A stretch of DNA of 64,000 bases from Actinophytocola glycyrrhizae (GCF_042653545.1 NZ_JBHSIS010000011.1:66203-130202), one strand, 5' to 3'; shown: positions 25,291 to 35,031, numbered from the stretch's first letter. Notes: generated from the sequence alone by a model not told the origin. Program-made: numbers and translations.

Positions 25291-26892
25291 TCAGGAACGG
25301 ACGTCCTCGTTCTTCTTGACCTCGCCGGAGCTGATCTTGGCCCGGAAGTCCGCCAGCTCCTCCTTCACCACCGGCACCAGCAGGTACAGGCCGATGATGT
25401 TGAACAGGGCGAGCAGGAACAGCACGGCGTCGGCGAAGCTGAGCACGCTACCCAGTGTCAGCACCGAGCCGGCGACGATGAACAGGCAGAAGATCAGCTG
25501 GTAGACGCGTTCGCTGGTGTGCGACTTGCCGAACAGGTAGGTCCACGCCTTCTGGCCGTAGTAGGCCCAGGTGATCAGGGTGGACAGGGCGAACAGCGCC
25601 ACCGCGAGGGTCAGCACGTAGGGGAACCACGGCAGCACGGTCTCGAAGGACTTCGAGGTGACCGTCACGCCGTCCGGGACGGTACCGCCCGCGAAGACGC
25701 TCGCCTGGGCGTCGGTCCAGAACTGGGTCTTGGCGATGACGATCGTCAGCGCCGTCATGGTGCAGATGACGACGGTGTCGATGAACGGTTCGAGCAGGGC
25801 GACGTAGCCCTCGGTGACCGGGTTCCTGGTCTTGACCGCCGAGTGCGCGATCGGCGCGGAGCCAAGGCCCGCCTCGTTGGAGAACGCCGCTCGCTGGAAG
25901 CCGACGATCAGTGCGCCGATGGCGCCGCCGACCACGCCCTCCGGCGAGAAGGCGCCGGAGATGATGGCGCCGATCGCCTCGGGCACCTGGCCGATGTTGA
26001 CGATGATGACGACCAGGCAGGCCAGGATGTAGATGATCCCCATCGACGGGACCAGCCTGCTGGTCACCTTGCCGATGGCCTTGATGCCGCCGATGATCAC
26101 CGCACCGACGATCAGTGCGAGCACGACACCGAAGATCAGCGCCGCGCCGTCGTTGCCGAGAAAGCCGTCGTCGCCGCCGGTGACGTCCCGCAGCTGGGCG
26201 AAGGTCTGGTTCGCCTGAAACATGTTGCCGCCGGAGATGGCGAAGAACAGGATCATCACCGACGCCAGCACCGCGAGGACCCTGCCGAGGGCCTTGCCGC
26301 CGTTGCCGAACCGCTCGGCGATACCCTTGCGCAGGTAGTGCATGGGCCCGCCGGAAACGGTGCCGTCCTCATGCGTCTCCCGGTACCGCACACCGAGGGT
26401 GCACTCGACGAACTTGGTGCACATGCCGAGCAGCCCGGCGAGGATCATCCAGAACGTGGCACCCGCGCCGCCGATGGTCACGGCGACGCCGACGCCCGCG
26501 ATGTTGCCGAGACCGACCGTGCCGGACACCGCGGAGCTGAGTGCCTGGAAGTGCGTGATCTCGCCGGGGTCGTCCTTCTTGCTGTACTTGCCGCGGACGA
26601 TCTCCAGCGCCATCTTGAAGCCGCGGAACTGGATGAATCCGAAGTAGACGCTGAAGATCGTCGCGGCCGCGACCAGCCAGGCGACGATCCACGGGAACTC
26701 CATGCCGAACACGGAGATCTCAGCGAACACGAACGCCGACAGCGCCTCGGATATCGGGTCGAAGACGCTGTTGATCCAGTCCTCGATGGAGCCGAGTGTG
26801 CCGCCCTCCGCAGCGAGGCCGTAGGTCGGGGAGTCCGGTGGGACCATGGTCAGGGTGTCAGCGCTGTAAGTCGCCATGGCCGGATAGTGCAC
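25291..26892 (-). CDS. Alanine/glycine:cation symporter (AGCS family)
   Basis: A 533-residue polytopic membrane transporter that brings in alanine or glycine with sodium or protons. Family hallmarks include FRGFKMALEIVRGKY, THFQALSSAVSGTVGLGNIAGV with its conserved Gly-rich helix, MCTKFVECTLGVRYRE, GGPMHYLRKGI and FSNEAGLGSAPIAHSA. About ten or more hydrophobic helices are visible, as expected. GTG 26890-26892 was taken as start; an ATG five codons later is equally possible. It stands alone between terminator and PhyH gene. Confidence 0.95.
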   Translation of the reverse strand: MHYPAMATYSADTLTMVPPDSPTYGLAAEGGTLGSIEDWINSVFDPISEALSAFVFAEISVFGMEFPWIVAWLVAAATIFSVYFGFIQFRGFKMALEIVRGKYSKKDDPGEITHFQALSSAVSGTVGLGNIAGVGVAVTIGGAGATFWMILAGLLGMCTKFVECTLGVRYRETHEDGTVSGGPMHYLRKGIAERFGNGGKALGRVLAVLASVMILFFAISGGNMFQANQTFAQLRDVTGGDDGFLGNDGAALIFGVVLALIVGAVIIGGIKAIGKVTSRLVPSMGIIYILACLVVIIVNIGQVPEAIGAIISGAFSPEGVVGGAIGALIVGFQRAAFSNEAGLGSAPIAHSAVKTRNPVTEGYVALLEPFIDTVVICTMTALTIVIAKTQFWTDAQASVFAGGTVPDGVTVTSKSFETVLPWFPYVLTLAVALFALSTLITWAYYGQKAWTYLFGKSHTSERVYQLIFCLFIVAGSVLTLGSVLSFADAVLFLLALFNIIGLYLLVPVVKEELADFRAKISSGEVKKNEDVRS

Positions 26893-27006
26893 CGAAATAT
26901 CCGCGCGATTTCAACCACTTCGCCGATCTCGTCGCCAAAATGGTGTGTCGACCTGCCGATACGTCCTTGGTGGCTCGGCGAAGGAGTCGCCCGGCGTGTC
27001 GCGCTT

Positions 27007-27831
27007 TCACGGCGTGCCCATCACCAGGCCCTCGATGGTGTGCTGCTGTTCGATCGGTTCCAGCTCGTCGACCACGCGGCACGGCAGGTGCCTGTGCAGC
27101 CACTCCGGCAGCCGGGCATGACAGGCGCGGGTGACCATCAGGTCGTGGCGTTCGGCGTTGCCCGCGCCGGGGGCGTCGACGCCGAGCACGAGCGTGGGAC
27201 GCGGCGTGCCGGACCGGTTGGCGGTGCCGCGGTGGATGGTCAGTGCGCTGCGGGCGGAGACGTCGCCCCGGCGGGTGAGCCTGCGGCGGCCGAGCGCCTC
27301 GTACCGGGGCCAGTGGCTTTCCGGCGGGAACATGCCGTGCTCGAACTCGGGGCTGTCGTCCCACTGGGTACCCGGCGCGATCTCGAACGGGCCCATCTCG
27401 GGGGTCACGTCGACCGTGGTGAGGTTGAACGCGAGCGAGGTGAGCCTGCGGTCGCGAGTGGTCTCCGGCGGTGACGGGAAGTCGCGGTGCCACGGCTGGT
27501 TCACCGCGCCGGGCAGCGGCACGTCGAACCCGACCTCGACGATCTGGTAGTCGGGACCGAGCACCGCCGCGCACATCCCGGTGACCCACGGGTGCGTGAC
27601 CAGGTCGACGAAACCACGCAGCCGCTCGGGGTGGATCTCGACGTAGTACCGGTTGGGGCCGCGCCCGACCGCCGCCCCGGGTAACTCGAGCGACTCCCGG
27701 AAGATCGTCATGATGTCCTCACCGAGCCGGTCGGCCCACTCCGCCGAGAACGCGCCCTGCCTGCCCGCGATGCCCTCCGTGTGGAGCTGCTCGACGTCCT
27801 GCGCGCTCGGCGCGGCCACGTTGCCCGTCAT
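27007..27831 (-). CDS. Phytanoyl-CoA dioxygenase (PhyH)-family oxygenase
   Basis: A 274-residue non-haem iron(II)/2-oxoglutarate dioxygenase. The iron triad is visible as His115 and Asp117 in PWHRDFP and His200 in IHRGTANRSG, with Arg206 placed to hold 2-oxoglutarate. The start ATG 27829-27831 has a consensus GGGGAGGACCG. Members of this family hydroxylate lipids, amino acids and antibiotic scaffolds. A cytochrome P450 remnant lies just downstream, hinting at a decayed secondary-metabolism locus, but this gene itself looks intact. Confidence 0.9.
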   Translation of the reverse strand: MTGNVAAPSAQDVEQLHTEGIAGRQGAFSAEWADRLGEDIMTIFRESLELPGAAVGRGPNRYYVEIHPERLRGFVDLVTHPWVTGMCAAVLGPDYQIVEVGFDVPLPGAVNQPWHRDFPSPPETTRDRRLTSLAFNLTTVDVTPEMGPFEIAPGTQWDDSPEFEHGMFPPESHWPRYEALGRRRLTRRGDVSARSALTIHRGTANRSGTPRPTLVLGVDAPGAGNAERHDLMVTRACHARLPEWLHRHLPCRVVDELEPIEQQHTIEGLVMGTP

Positions 27832-27931
27832 CGGTCCTCCCCGCGGGATCACGACTGCGTTGTCCGTCTCACGATAGGGCGGGACCGGGCAGCGCGTCCG
27901 GCGGACGAGGCCGCCGGCCACGCCACCCTTC

Positions 27932-28199
27932 CTACCTGGCCGTTTCCGTCCAGGTGACCGGCAGTTCGTGGACGCCGTAGATGTTCATGTCGGTCCGGAG
28001 CCGCACCTGGTCGGCGGGGACGGCGAGTTCGAGGGTGGGGAAGCGGCGCAGCAGCCCCCCGGCGCGCATCTCGATGCGGGCCAGCTGCTGGCCGAGGCAC
28101 TGGTGGATGCCGTGACCGAAGGACAGGTGCCCGCGGGCCCTGCGGTGGAGGTCCAGGGTGTCGGCGAACCTCGAACGGTCCCAGCATCCCGATCTGCAC
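27932..28199 (-). pseudogene. Cytochrome P450 C-terminal remnant
   Basis: Positions 27932-28180 encode about 80 residues that are the end of a bacterial P450: RFADTLDLHRRARGHLSFGH, then GIHQCLGQQLARIEM with the haem-ligating cysteine, and a normal C-terminus ending at TAG. Nothing upstream in this frame continues the P450; the usual 300-plus N-terminal residues are gone. A two-residue gap relative to the usual FADPDTLDLHR also shows. Overlapping the break, another frame begins at GTG 28197-28199 and reads VQIGMLGPFEVR, which resembles the first residues of SARP/AfsR-type regulators, so the remnant may be a deletion junction between two genes. Confidence 0.75.
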
Positions 28200-28269
28200 G
28201 GGGCCGATACTGCCACGGGCACCTGGCCCCGCGGTCCGTCGCCGCAAGCCGACGGCGGTAGCCGGGGTG

Positions 28270-29766
28270 TCAGGGCAGTGCACCGTGAGGGCAGGTCGCC
28301 GGGGACCGGACCGGCAGGTTCCGCGCCGCGGCGCGGCTGAGGTTCCACGCCGTCCAGCCGTCGTCGCCGGCTCGCGCGGTCACCGCCAGCAGCACGCAGG
28401 AGCGCTGTGGTTCCGGCAGGCGTTCGACGGCCGGGACGACGTCGGTGGAGAAGCCGCTCAGGTACCCGGCGTCCAGCGGGGCGCCGTGTTCGGCACGGTC
28501 GATGTTGCGGTCGGCGATGAAGCGTTCGGGGTCCAGCGCCACCAGTGCCAGCGCGGCGACCGCGGCGGCGCCCACCGCCGCGCGCGGGAGCCAGGCCGTG
28601 CGCAGCCGCACCAGTGCGATCAGCACCAGTGCGAACACCACGCCCAGCCAGAGTTCGCACACCTCGACCAGCAGCCGCAGCACGGTGAAGCCGTACGCCT
28701 GCTGGTAGGTCCACATGCGACTCAGCGCCGACGCCACCAGTACCAGGCTCAGCCCGCTCAGTGCGCCGAGCAGCCCGCGCTGCCACACCCGGTCCGCCAC
28801 GGTGCTGTTGGGGGCCCACCGCAGCGCCGCCCCCACCAGCGCGAGCGTCAGCACCGTGGCCACGCACAGCTGCCAGAACCCGCCTCTGGCGTAGTCGGCC
28901 GCGGTGAGGCCGTCCGTGCGCCGCAGGTACTCGCCGCCGCCGAACAGGACCACCAGGCGCACCGTGACGAACATCGCGAACAGCGCCACCAGCACACCCA
29001 GCGGCAGCGCCCACTCCACGCGGTGCGCCAGCCGCCGGCGTGCCGGGTCCCCGGCCGCGGGCGCGGGCGGGGACGCGAGCAGGTAGCACGCGCCCACGAC
29101 GCCGAGACCGGTCGCGCCGAACGCCAGCACCGAGCCGGGCAACGCGTCCGAGTCCAGGTCGGGCACCGTCGATGCCACCAGGTGCGCGAACGTCGCGTCC
29201 GCGCCGCTGAGCAGCGGGACGAACACGGCCAGCAACACCAGTGAGGCCAGTACGGACAGCCCGATCCGGCGCCGTGCCCCTCGGTCGCCGCGTTCGGTCC
29301 GCTGCCTGACCGCGCGCAGGAGCCACGGCGTGGAACGCAGTGCCGCGATCGGCACGGCGAACACCTCGTAGAGCACCGAGCCCGCCGTGCGCCTGCCCAC
29401 CACCGCGAGCGAGCCCGTCACGCACGCGGCCAGCACGCACAGCACGAACAGCCACTCCGACGCGCGGACGAACCCGGCGGAGAGCAACGCGAGCGTGGCG
29501 GCCGCCCACACCGGGCTCATCCGCGTGAAGTGCGCCTCGGCGGTGCCGGACGCGCGGAGGTGGTAGACCACGGCCGTCGTGGCCGCGACACCGGTCAGCG
29601 CCCAGCCGAGTCCCGGCCGGTCCAGCGGCAGCAGCACCGCAGCGCTCAGCCCGGCGGCGCCCGCGGCGGGCAGCACCGACGGCGGCACCGGCACCGTGGC
29701 GTGCTTCGGCGGTGTCGACGGCCGCGTCGGCACCGGTGCCGCCGGTTTGTCCTCGGTTTCTGGCAT
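28270..29766 (-). CDS. Polytopic membrane protein (DUF4153/DUF4173-like)
   Basis: A 498-residue integral membrane protein with about a dozen hydrophobic helices and charged loops, starting at ATG 29764-29766 (GGAG eight bases before). The stretch VLFGGGEYLRRTDGLTAADYARGGFWQLC and the following helices resemble the DUF4153/DUF4173 group; the C-terminal 100 residues are soluble and include ALDPERFIADRNIDRAEHG. It follows the OmpR/kinase pair by 85 bases and may be co-transcribed with it. Function unknown. Confidence 0.82.
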   Translation of the reverse strand: MPETEDKPAAPVPTRPSTPPKHATVPVPPSVLPAAGAAGLSAAVLLPLDRPGLGWALTGVAATTAVVYHLRASGTAEAHFTRMSPVWAAATLALLSAGFVRASEWLFVLCVLAACVTGSLAVVGRRTAGSVLYEVFAVPIAALRSTPWLLRAVRQRTERGDRGARRRIGLSVLASLVLLAVFVPLLSGADATFAHLVASTVPDLDSDALPGSVLAFGATGLGVVGACYLLASPPAPAAGDPARRRLAHRVEWALPLGVLVALFAMFVTVRLVVLFGGGEYLRRTDGLTAADYARGGFWQLCVATVLTLALVGAALRWAPNSTVADRVWQRGLLGALSGLSLVLVASALSRMWTYQQAYGFTVLRLLVEVCELWLGVVFALVLIALVRLRTAWLPRAAVGAAAVAALALVALDPERFIADRNIDRAEHGAPLDAGYLSGFSTDVVPAVERLPEPQRSCVLLAVTARAGDDGWTAWNLSRAAARNLPVRSPATCPHGALP

Positions 29767-29851
29767 GGGGGTCTCCAGGAAGGTTGGTGTGCAAGGGTTT
29801 TCGGGCAGGGTTGCGCCGCCCGGCGGTGCCCGGGTTCGTTGGGGGCGGGGC

Positions 29852-30898
29852 TCAGGGAGCCGGCAGGACCACGCGGATGCGGCAGCCTTCCGGTTCGCCG
29901 GGTGGCAGGTCCTCCGGTGCGACGACGCCGATGGTGCCGCCGTGCAGGTCGACCACCCACCGCGCGATGGCGAGGCCCAGCCCGGTGCCACCACCGCCGG
30001 CCCGTTCGCCGCGGGTGAAGCGTTCGAAGACCCGGTCGCGTTCCCCGGCTGGGATGCCGGGGCCCTCGTCGCGGACCTCGATCACGACGCCGTCTTCGCG
30101 GGCCGCCGCGCTGACGTGCACCCTGCCGCCCGCGGGGCCGTGGCGGGCCGCGTTGTCGAGCAGGTTGAGCACGACCTGGTGGAGCCTGCCGCGGTCGGCG
30201 ACCACGCTTGCCGACGGTGGCGCGACGGCCACGGCGAACCGGACACCCCTGCCGACCGCGGCGGCCATCACCTCTGCCTCGGCGACGACCTCGTCGAGCA
30301 GCAGCTCCAGGTCGAACTCCTCGCGGTCGAGCGGGAACGCGCCAGCGTCGATCCTGGACAGGTCGAGCAGCTCGGCGACCAGCAGGCCGAGCCGTTCGGT
30401 CTGGGCGAGCGCGGTCCGCAGCGTCGCGGGGTCCGGCTTCGCGACCCCGTCGACGAGGTTCTCCAGGACACCGTTCAGCGCGGTGATCGGGGTGCGCAGC
30501 TCGTGGGAGACGTTCGCGATCAGCTCGCGGCGCTGCTGGTCGGCGGTGTCGAGGTCGGCGGCCATCTGGTTGAACGCGTGCGCCAGCTCGCCGACCTCGT
30601 CGCGGGTCGTGGCGCGGATGCGGCGGGTGTAGTCGCCCGTGGCCATCGCGCGGGCGGCGGCCGTCATCTCCCGCAGCGGTCTGGTCATCCCGTGCGCCAG
30701 GATCTGCGAGGTGATCAGGGCCAGCACGATCGCGGTGACCGTGGTGCGCGGCGGCAGCCAGCCGATCTGCCAGTTGAAGAACGCGAACGCGACCCCGCCC
30801 GAGCAGACCAGCAGGATGGCGAGCTTCAGCTTGATCGACCGGATCGGGTCCAGTGGCCGGGGCAGCAGGTCGACCAGCCTGCTCGCGAACGCCTTCAC
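29852..30898 (-). CDS. Sensor histidine kinase (HAMP, HisKA)
   Basis: A 348-residue membrane kinase. Two hydrophobic helices near residues 25-70 with a very short external loop are followed by HAMP (RPLREMTAAARAMATGDYTRR), HisKA with His132 in NVSHELRTPIT, and a full HATPase (NLLDNAARHGP, DEGPGIP, GGGGTGLGLAI). The minimal external loop suggests it senses membrane state or a partner protein. GTG start overlaps the regulator stop in GTGA, so the two are coupled. Confidence 0.95.
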   Translation of the reverse strand: MKAFASRLVDLLPRPLDPIRSIKLKLAILLVCSGGVAFAFFNWQIGWLPPRTTVTAIVLALITSQILAHGMTRPLREMTAAARAMATGDYTRRIRATTRDEVGELAHAFNQMAADLDTADQQRRELIANVSHELRTPITALNGVLENLVDGVAKPDPATLRTALAQTERLGLLVAELLDLSRIDAGAFPLDREEFDLELLLDEVVAEAEVMAAAVGRGVRFAVAVAPPSASVVADRGRLHQVVLNLLDNAARHGPAGGRVHVSAAAREDGVVIEVRDEGPGIPAGERDRVFERFTRGERAGGGGTGLGLAIARWVVDLHGGTIGVVAPEDLPPGEPEGCRIRVVLPAP

Positions 30899-31590
30899 GG
30901 GCCGGCCTCCAGTGCGTAGCCGACGCCGTGCACCGTGCGGATGAGGTCCGCGCCGAGCTTGCGCCGCAACGCCTTGATGTGGCTGTCCACCGCCCGGGTG
31001 CCCGACGCGCTGCCGTGCACGTCCCAGTCCCACACCTCGCTGAGCAGGCGCTCCCGTGGCTGCACCGCCCGGGGCCGCCGCGCGAAGTGCACGAGCAGGT
31101 CGAACTCGATGGGTGTGAGCTGCGCCGCGACCCCGCCGCGCGCCACCCGGCGCCGGTCGATGTCGATCTCCAGGTCGCCGAGCACGATCCGGGTCTCCTC
31201 GATGTCCGTGCGTGCCCGCTCCACCCGGCGCAGCAGCGCGTGCACCCGCGCGGTCAGCACCCGCATCGAGAACGGCTTGGTCAGGTAGTCGTCCGCGCCG
31301 ACCCCGAGGCCGACCAGCAGGTCCGTCTCGTCGGCACGCGCGGTGAGCATGAGGACCGGGACCGGGCGGCGTGCCTGGATGCGGCGGCACACCTCGAGCC
31401 CGTCGAACCCGGGGAGCATCACGTCGAGCACCACCAGGTCCGGTTCGGTCTCCGCGTCGGCGGCCACCGCGGCGGGCCCGTCGTGCGCGACCGCGACGGT
31501 GAACCCCTCGGCACGCAGCCGTGCGGTGATCGACTCGGCGATGGTGACGTCGTCCTCCACGACGAGCACGCGGCGCGCAACGGGTTCCAT
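30895..31590 (-). CDS. OmpR/PhoB-family response regulator
   Basis: A 231-residue regulator with a receiver domain (VVEDD near residue 10, phospho-acceptor Asp56 in VVLDVMLP, Lys in LTKPFSM) and a C-terminal winged helix (LTPIEFDLLVHFARRP... VDSHIKALRRKLGADLIRTVHGVGYAL). It is first in the operon with the kinase and possibly the DUF4153-like membrane protein. ATG start 31588-31590. Confidence 0.95.
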   Translation of the reverse strand: MEPVARRVLVVEDDVTIAESITARLRAEGFTVAVAHDGPAAVAADAETEPDLVVLDVMLPGFDGLEVCRRIQARRPVPVLMLTARADETDLLVGLGVGADDYLTKPFSMRVLTARVHALLRRVERARTDIEETRIVLGDLEIDIDRRRVARGGVAAQLTPIEFDLLVHFARRPRAVQPRERLLSEVWDWDVHGSASGTRAVDSHIKALRRKLGADLIRTVHGVGYALEAGP

Positions 31591-31741
31591 GCGGCCGACT
31601 CTAGGTAACGGTCGTGGAGACCGTCCGGCGCGGATGTGAAGATCCTGTGGAGATAGTGGGAGCGCGTCCGCAGGGCGACCACTTTCCGGTGGCGGCGGTG
31701 TCCATACGGTCGAGAGGACCACCCGAGGGAAGGAGCCGGGC

Positions 31742-32770
31742 ATGCGGGAGCAACCGCAAGCCGGGGAGACCGACGATCTGCTGTCGCTGGCGGGAAGTGG
31801 GGACGGGGAGGCGTTCCGCGCGCTCGTCGAACCGCACCGGCGGGAGCTGCACGTGCACTGTTACCGCCTGCTCGGCTCCGTGCAGGACGCCGAGGACCTG
31901 GTGCAGGAGACGTTGCTGGCGGCGTGGCGGGGGCTCGGCGGCTACGAGCGGCGCGCGTCGGTGCGCACGTGGCTGTACCGGATCGCCACCAACCGCTGCC
32001 TCAACGCGTTGCGGGCCGGGGCCCGCCGTCCGCACGAGAACGCGGTTCACCGACCGGAGGTCCCGATGCCGGAGCCCTCGCACCACCGGGCGGAGCCGAT
32101 CTGGCTGGAGCCCTACCCCGACGTGCTGCTCGAAGGGATCGCGGAACAGGTGCCGGGGCCCGCCGCGCGGTACGAGGTCAGGGAGTCGGTGTCGCTGGCG
32201 TTCCTGACCGCGTTGCAGCAACTGCCGCCGCGACAGCGTGCGGTGCTGGTGCTGCGGGACGTGCTGGGGTTCCGCGCCGTGGAGGTGGCGGACATCCTCG
32301 GCACGACCGAGAACGCGGTGACCAGTGCGCTGCGCCGGGCCCGTGGCGCGCTCGGGAGAGCGAGCCGGGAGGACGTGCCGCTGCCGGACTCGCCGCGGGA
32401 ACGCCGGATCGTGGCGGACTTCGCCCGTGCCTTCGAGGCGGGGGACGTCGGCGCGGTCGTGGCCATGCTGACCGGCGACGCGTGGCTGACCATGCCGCCG
32501 CTGCCGTTGGAGTACCAGGGTCCGGTGGCGGTGGGGCACTTCCTCGCCACCGTCGTGTGGCGTGGCGGCAGGCGGCACGTGCTGATCCCGACGCGGGCCA
32601 ACGGCCAGCCCGCGTTCGGCTGCTACCTCAGTGACCCGAGGACACCGATCCTGCACGCCCACGGCGTGCTCGTGCTGACATTGACCGGCGAGCGGATCGC
32701 CGCGCTCACCCGGTTCCACGACAACGCGCTGCTCCCGGCGTTCGGGCTGCCGAGGTCGCTGCATGTCTGA
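31742..32770 (+). CDS. ECF sigma factor with SnoaL-like C-terminal domain
   Basis: A 342-residue ECF sigma factor. Region 2: YRLLGSVQDAEDLVQETLLAAWRGLGGYE and VRTWLYRIATNRCLNALR. Region 4 near residue 160-210: LQQLPPRQRAVLVLRDVLGFRAVEVADILGTTENAVTSALRRAR. The last 130 residues form a SnoaL/NTF2-like domain with FARAFEAGDVGAVVAMLTGDAWLTMPP. Sigma factors with this extension often lack an anti-sigma gene and may self-regulate. Its stop lies inside the start of the MFS gene (8-bp overlap), forming an operon. Confidence 0.93.
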   Translation: MREQPQAGETDDLLSLAGSGDGEAFRALVEPHRRELHVHCYRLLGSVQDAEDLVQETLLAAWRGLGGYERRASVRTWLYRIATNRCLNALRAGARRPHENAVHRPEVPMPEPSHHRAEPIWLEPYPDVLLEGIAEQVPGPAARYEVRESVSLAFLTALQQLPPRQRAVLVLRDVLGFRAVEVADILGTTENAVTSALRRARGALGRASREDVPLPDSPRERRIVADFARAFEAGDVGAVVAMLTGDAWLTMPPLPLEYQGPVAVGHFLATVVWRGGRRHVLIPTRANGQPAFGCYLSDPRTPILHAHGVLVLTLTGERIAALTRFHDNALLPAFGLPRSLHV

Positions 32771-34181
32771 GCGCCGCGGCGGGATGACGGGCAGGCAGGC
32801 GTGGGTGCTGGGGCTGGCGTCGCTGGCCTCGTTCATGATGGCGCTGGACAGCCTGGTCGTGACGACGGCGCTGAGCACCATCAGGGCGGACCTGACCGCG
32901 TCGGTCGAAGCACTCGAATGGGTTGTCAACGCCTACAACCTGACGTTCGCGGTGCTGCTGCTGACCGGGGCGGCGCTGGGGGACCGGTTCGGCCGTCGCC
33001 GGGTGTTCGTCGCCGGGCTGGCCTTGTTCACCGTCGCGTCGGTGGCGTGCGCGCGGGCACCGGACATCGGTGTCCTGATCGTCTCCCGCGCGTTGCAGGG
33101 CGCCGGTGCCGCGCTGGTCCTGCCGTTGTCGCTCACGCTGATCAGCGCGGTCTTCCCGCCCGCGCGGCGGGGCCGGGCGATGGGGCTGTACCTGGGGCTC
33201 ACCGGTCTGGCGACGTTCAGCGGCCCGCTGATCGGCGGCGCCATCGCGCAGGGGCTGGCCTGGCAGTGGATCTTCTGGCTGAACGTGCCGGTCGGGGTGC
33301 TCGCGATCCTGCTCACCACGCGGCGCGTCGACGAGAGCACCGGCCCGGCGAACCGGCTCGACCTGACCGGTGTCGTGCTCGTCACCGTCGGCGCGTTCGG
33401 CGTCGTCTGGGCGCTGGTCCGCGGCAACGCGGCGGGCTGGGGCAGCGCGGAGGTGGTCGGCGCGCTGGCGGCCGGTGCCGCGCTGGTGCTCGCGTTCTGG
33501 TGGTGGGAACGGCGCACCGAGTGGCCGATGCTGCCGATGCGGTTCTTCCGGTCGAGGGCGTTCGCCACGGCCAACCCGGCGAACTTCCTCGTGTTCGCGT
33601 CGCTGTACGGCACGATGTTCTTCCTCGCCCAGTACTTCCAGGTCGTGCGGGGCCACGGGCCGCTGGGCGCCGGCCTACTGCTGGTGCCGTGGACCGCGAC
33701 GCTGATGGTGTGTGCGCCGATCGCGGGGCGGCTGGTCGACAGGGTCGGTGAGCGGACGTTCGTCGTCGGCGGGCTCCTGCTCCAGGGACTGGGCATGGCG
33801 TGGGTCGCCGTGGTCCTCGACACGGACACCGGGTATCTGGAGATCCTGCCCGCGCTGGTCGTCGGCAGTGCCGGTTGCACGATGGCCATGCCAGCGGCGC
33901 AGAAGGCGGTCGTCGGTGCGGTCCGGCAGCAGGAGATCGGTCAGGCGTCCGGGATCTTCATGATGTTGCGTATGTTCGGCGGGGTGTTCGGCACGTCGGT
34001 GTCGGTCGCCGTGTTCGGTGCTGCCGGGGGGTACGCATCGGCACAGGCGTTCACGGACGGGTTCTCGGCCGCGATGGCCGCGGTCTCCGTGCTCGCGTTC
34101 GCCGGTGCGGTCATCGCACTCGGAATGCCTGCGCCGCAACGAGTCGCCCCGATCCCTGTCCTGAATGGAGGAACTGGATGA
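32763..34181 (+). CDS. MFS drug-efflux transporter (DHA2, 14 helices)
   Basis: A 472-residue major facilitator of the EmrB/QacA class. About 14 hydrophobic helices; the N-terminal half has the family pattern MMALDSLVVTTALSTI, motif A-like GDRFGRRRVFVAG and the motif C-like GPLIGGAIAQ. It would export hydrophobic compounds by proton antiport. Its ATG sits within the end of the sigma gene and its stop overlaps the next start (ATGA), so expression is tied to the sigma factor. A resistance role is likely but the substrate is unknown. Confidence 0.92.
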   Translation: MSERRGGMTGRQAWVLGLASLASFMMALDSLVVTTALSTIRADLTASVEALEWVVNAYNLTFAVLLLTGAALGDRFGRRRVFVAGLALFTVASVACARAPDIGVLIVSRALQGAGAALVLPLSLTLISAVFPPARRGRAMGLYLGLTGLATFSGPLIGGAIAQGLAWQWIFWLNVPVGVLAILLTTRRVDESTGPANRLDLTGVVLVTVGAFGVVWALVRGNAAGWGSAEVVGALAAGAALVLAFWWWERRTEWPMLPMRFFRSRAFATANPANFLVFASLYGTMFFLAQYFQVVRGHGPLGAGLLLVPWTATLMVCAPIAGRLVDRVGERTFVVGGLLLQGLGMAWVAVVLDTDTGYLEILPALVVGSAGCTMAMPAAQKAVVGAVRQQEIGQASGIFMMLRMFGGVFGTSVSVAVFGAAGGYASAQAFTDGFSAAMAAVSVLAFAGAVIALGMPAPQRVAPIPVLNGGTG

Positions 34182-34945
34182 CCGCAGAGCGCAAGGCACG
34201 CGCGGAACTGCTCCGCGACCTGCACGGCGGTGAGCTGCTGGTGCTGCCCAACGTGTGGGACGCGGCCAGCGCGAAGGTCGTCGCCGACGCGGGCTTTCCC
34301 GCCGTCGCGACCGCGAGCGCGGCCGTGTCGGCGGTGCTCGGGTACCCCGACGGTGAGGGCGCGCCGTGGCAGGAGATGTTCGCCGCGGCCGGGCGGATCG
34401 CCAGGGCGGTGTCCGTTCCGGTGACCGTGGACGCCGAGGCGGGCTACGGCATGCGGCCGGGGGAACTGGTCGACCGGTTGCTGGCGACCGGGGCCGTCGG
34501 CTGCAACCTGGAGGACACCGACCACCGGGCAGGCGGGCTGGCCGAAGCCGGTGCGCACGCCCAGTGGCTGGCCGAGGTCCGCTCGGCCGCGACCGCTGCC
34601 GGGGTGCCGATCGTGATCAACGCCCGCGTCGACGCCTTCCTGCCGGAGAGCGGGATACCGGAACCGGTGCGGCTCGCGGAGACGGTGCGGCGGGGCAGGC
34701 GCTACCTGGAGGCGGGCGCCGACTGCGTCTACCCGATCGGCGTGCGCGACAGGCACGACATGGCGGCACTGGTCGCCGAACTGCCGGGACCGGTCAACGG
34801 CAACACCGGTGAGAACCTCGACCTGGCCACGCTGCGGGAGATCGGCGTCGCACGCGTGTCCTACGGCCCCCGCTTCCACCGCACGGCCATGGCCGGGTTC
34901 GGCACCGCTGTCCAGGGGTTGCTCGCCGAGCTACGAGAAGCGTGA
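34178..34945 (+). CDS. Isocitrate lyase / PEP mutase family protein
   Basis: A 255-residue TIM-barrel enzyme of the PEP mutase/isocitrate lyase superfamily. LVLPNVWDAASAKVVADAGF, VPVTVDAEAGYG (metal-binding Asp/Glu), GCNLEDTD and VINARVDAFL are the family strands. It may cleave or rearrange a small 2-carboxy acid; the KKCGH lyase signature of true isocitrate lyases is not visible. ATGA overlap with the MFS gene places it third in the sigma - MFS - lyase operon. Confidence 0.9.
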   Translation: MTAERKARAELLRDLHGGELLVLPNVWDAASAKVVADAGFPAVATASAAVSAVLGYPDGEGAPWQEMFAAAGRIARAVSVPVTVDAEAGYGMRPGELVDRLLATGAVGCNLEDTDHRAGGLAEAGAHAQWLAEVRSAATAAGVPIVINARVDAFLPESGIPEPVRLAETVRRGRRYLEAGADCVYPIGVRDRHDMAALVAELPGPVNGNTGENLDLATLREIGVARVSYGPRFHRTAMAGFGTAVQGLLAELREA

Positions 34946-35031
34946 GCGCCGGTGCCCCGGTAATTCGCTGGCGTGGCGGGTGGGAATGCGTGAGGATCCG
35001 GTGTGACGCACGGAGATCTGGAGGAGACGTC

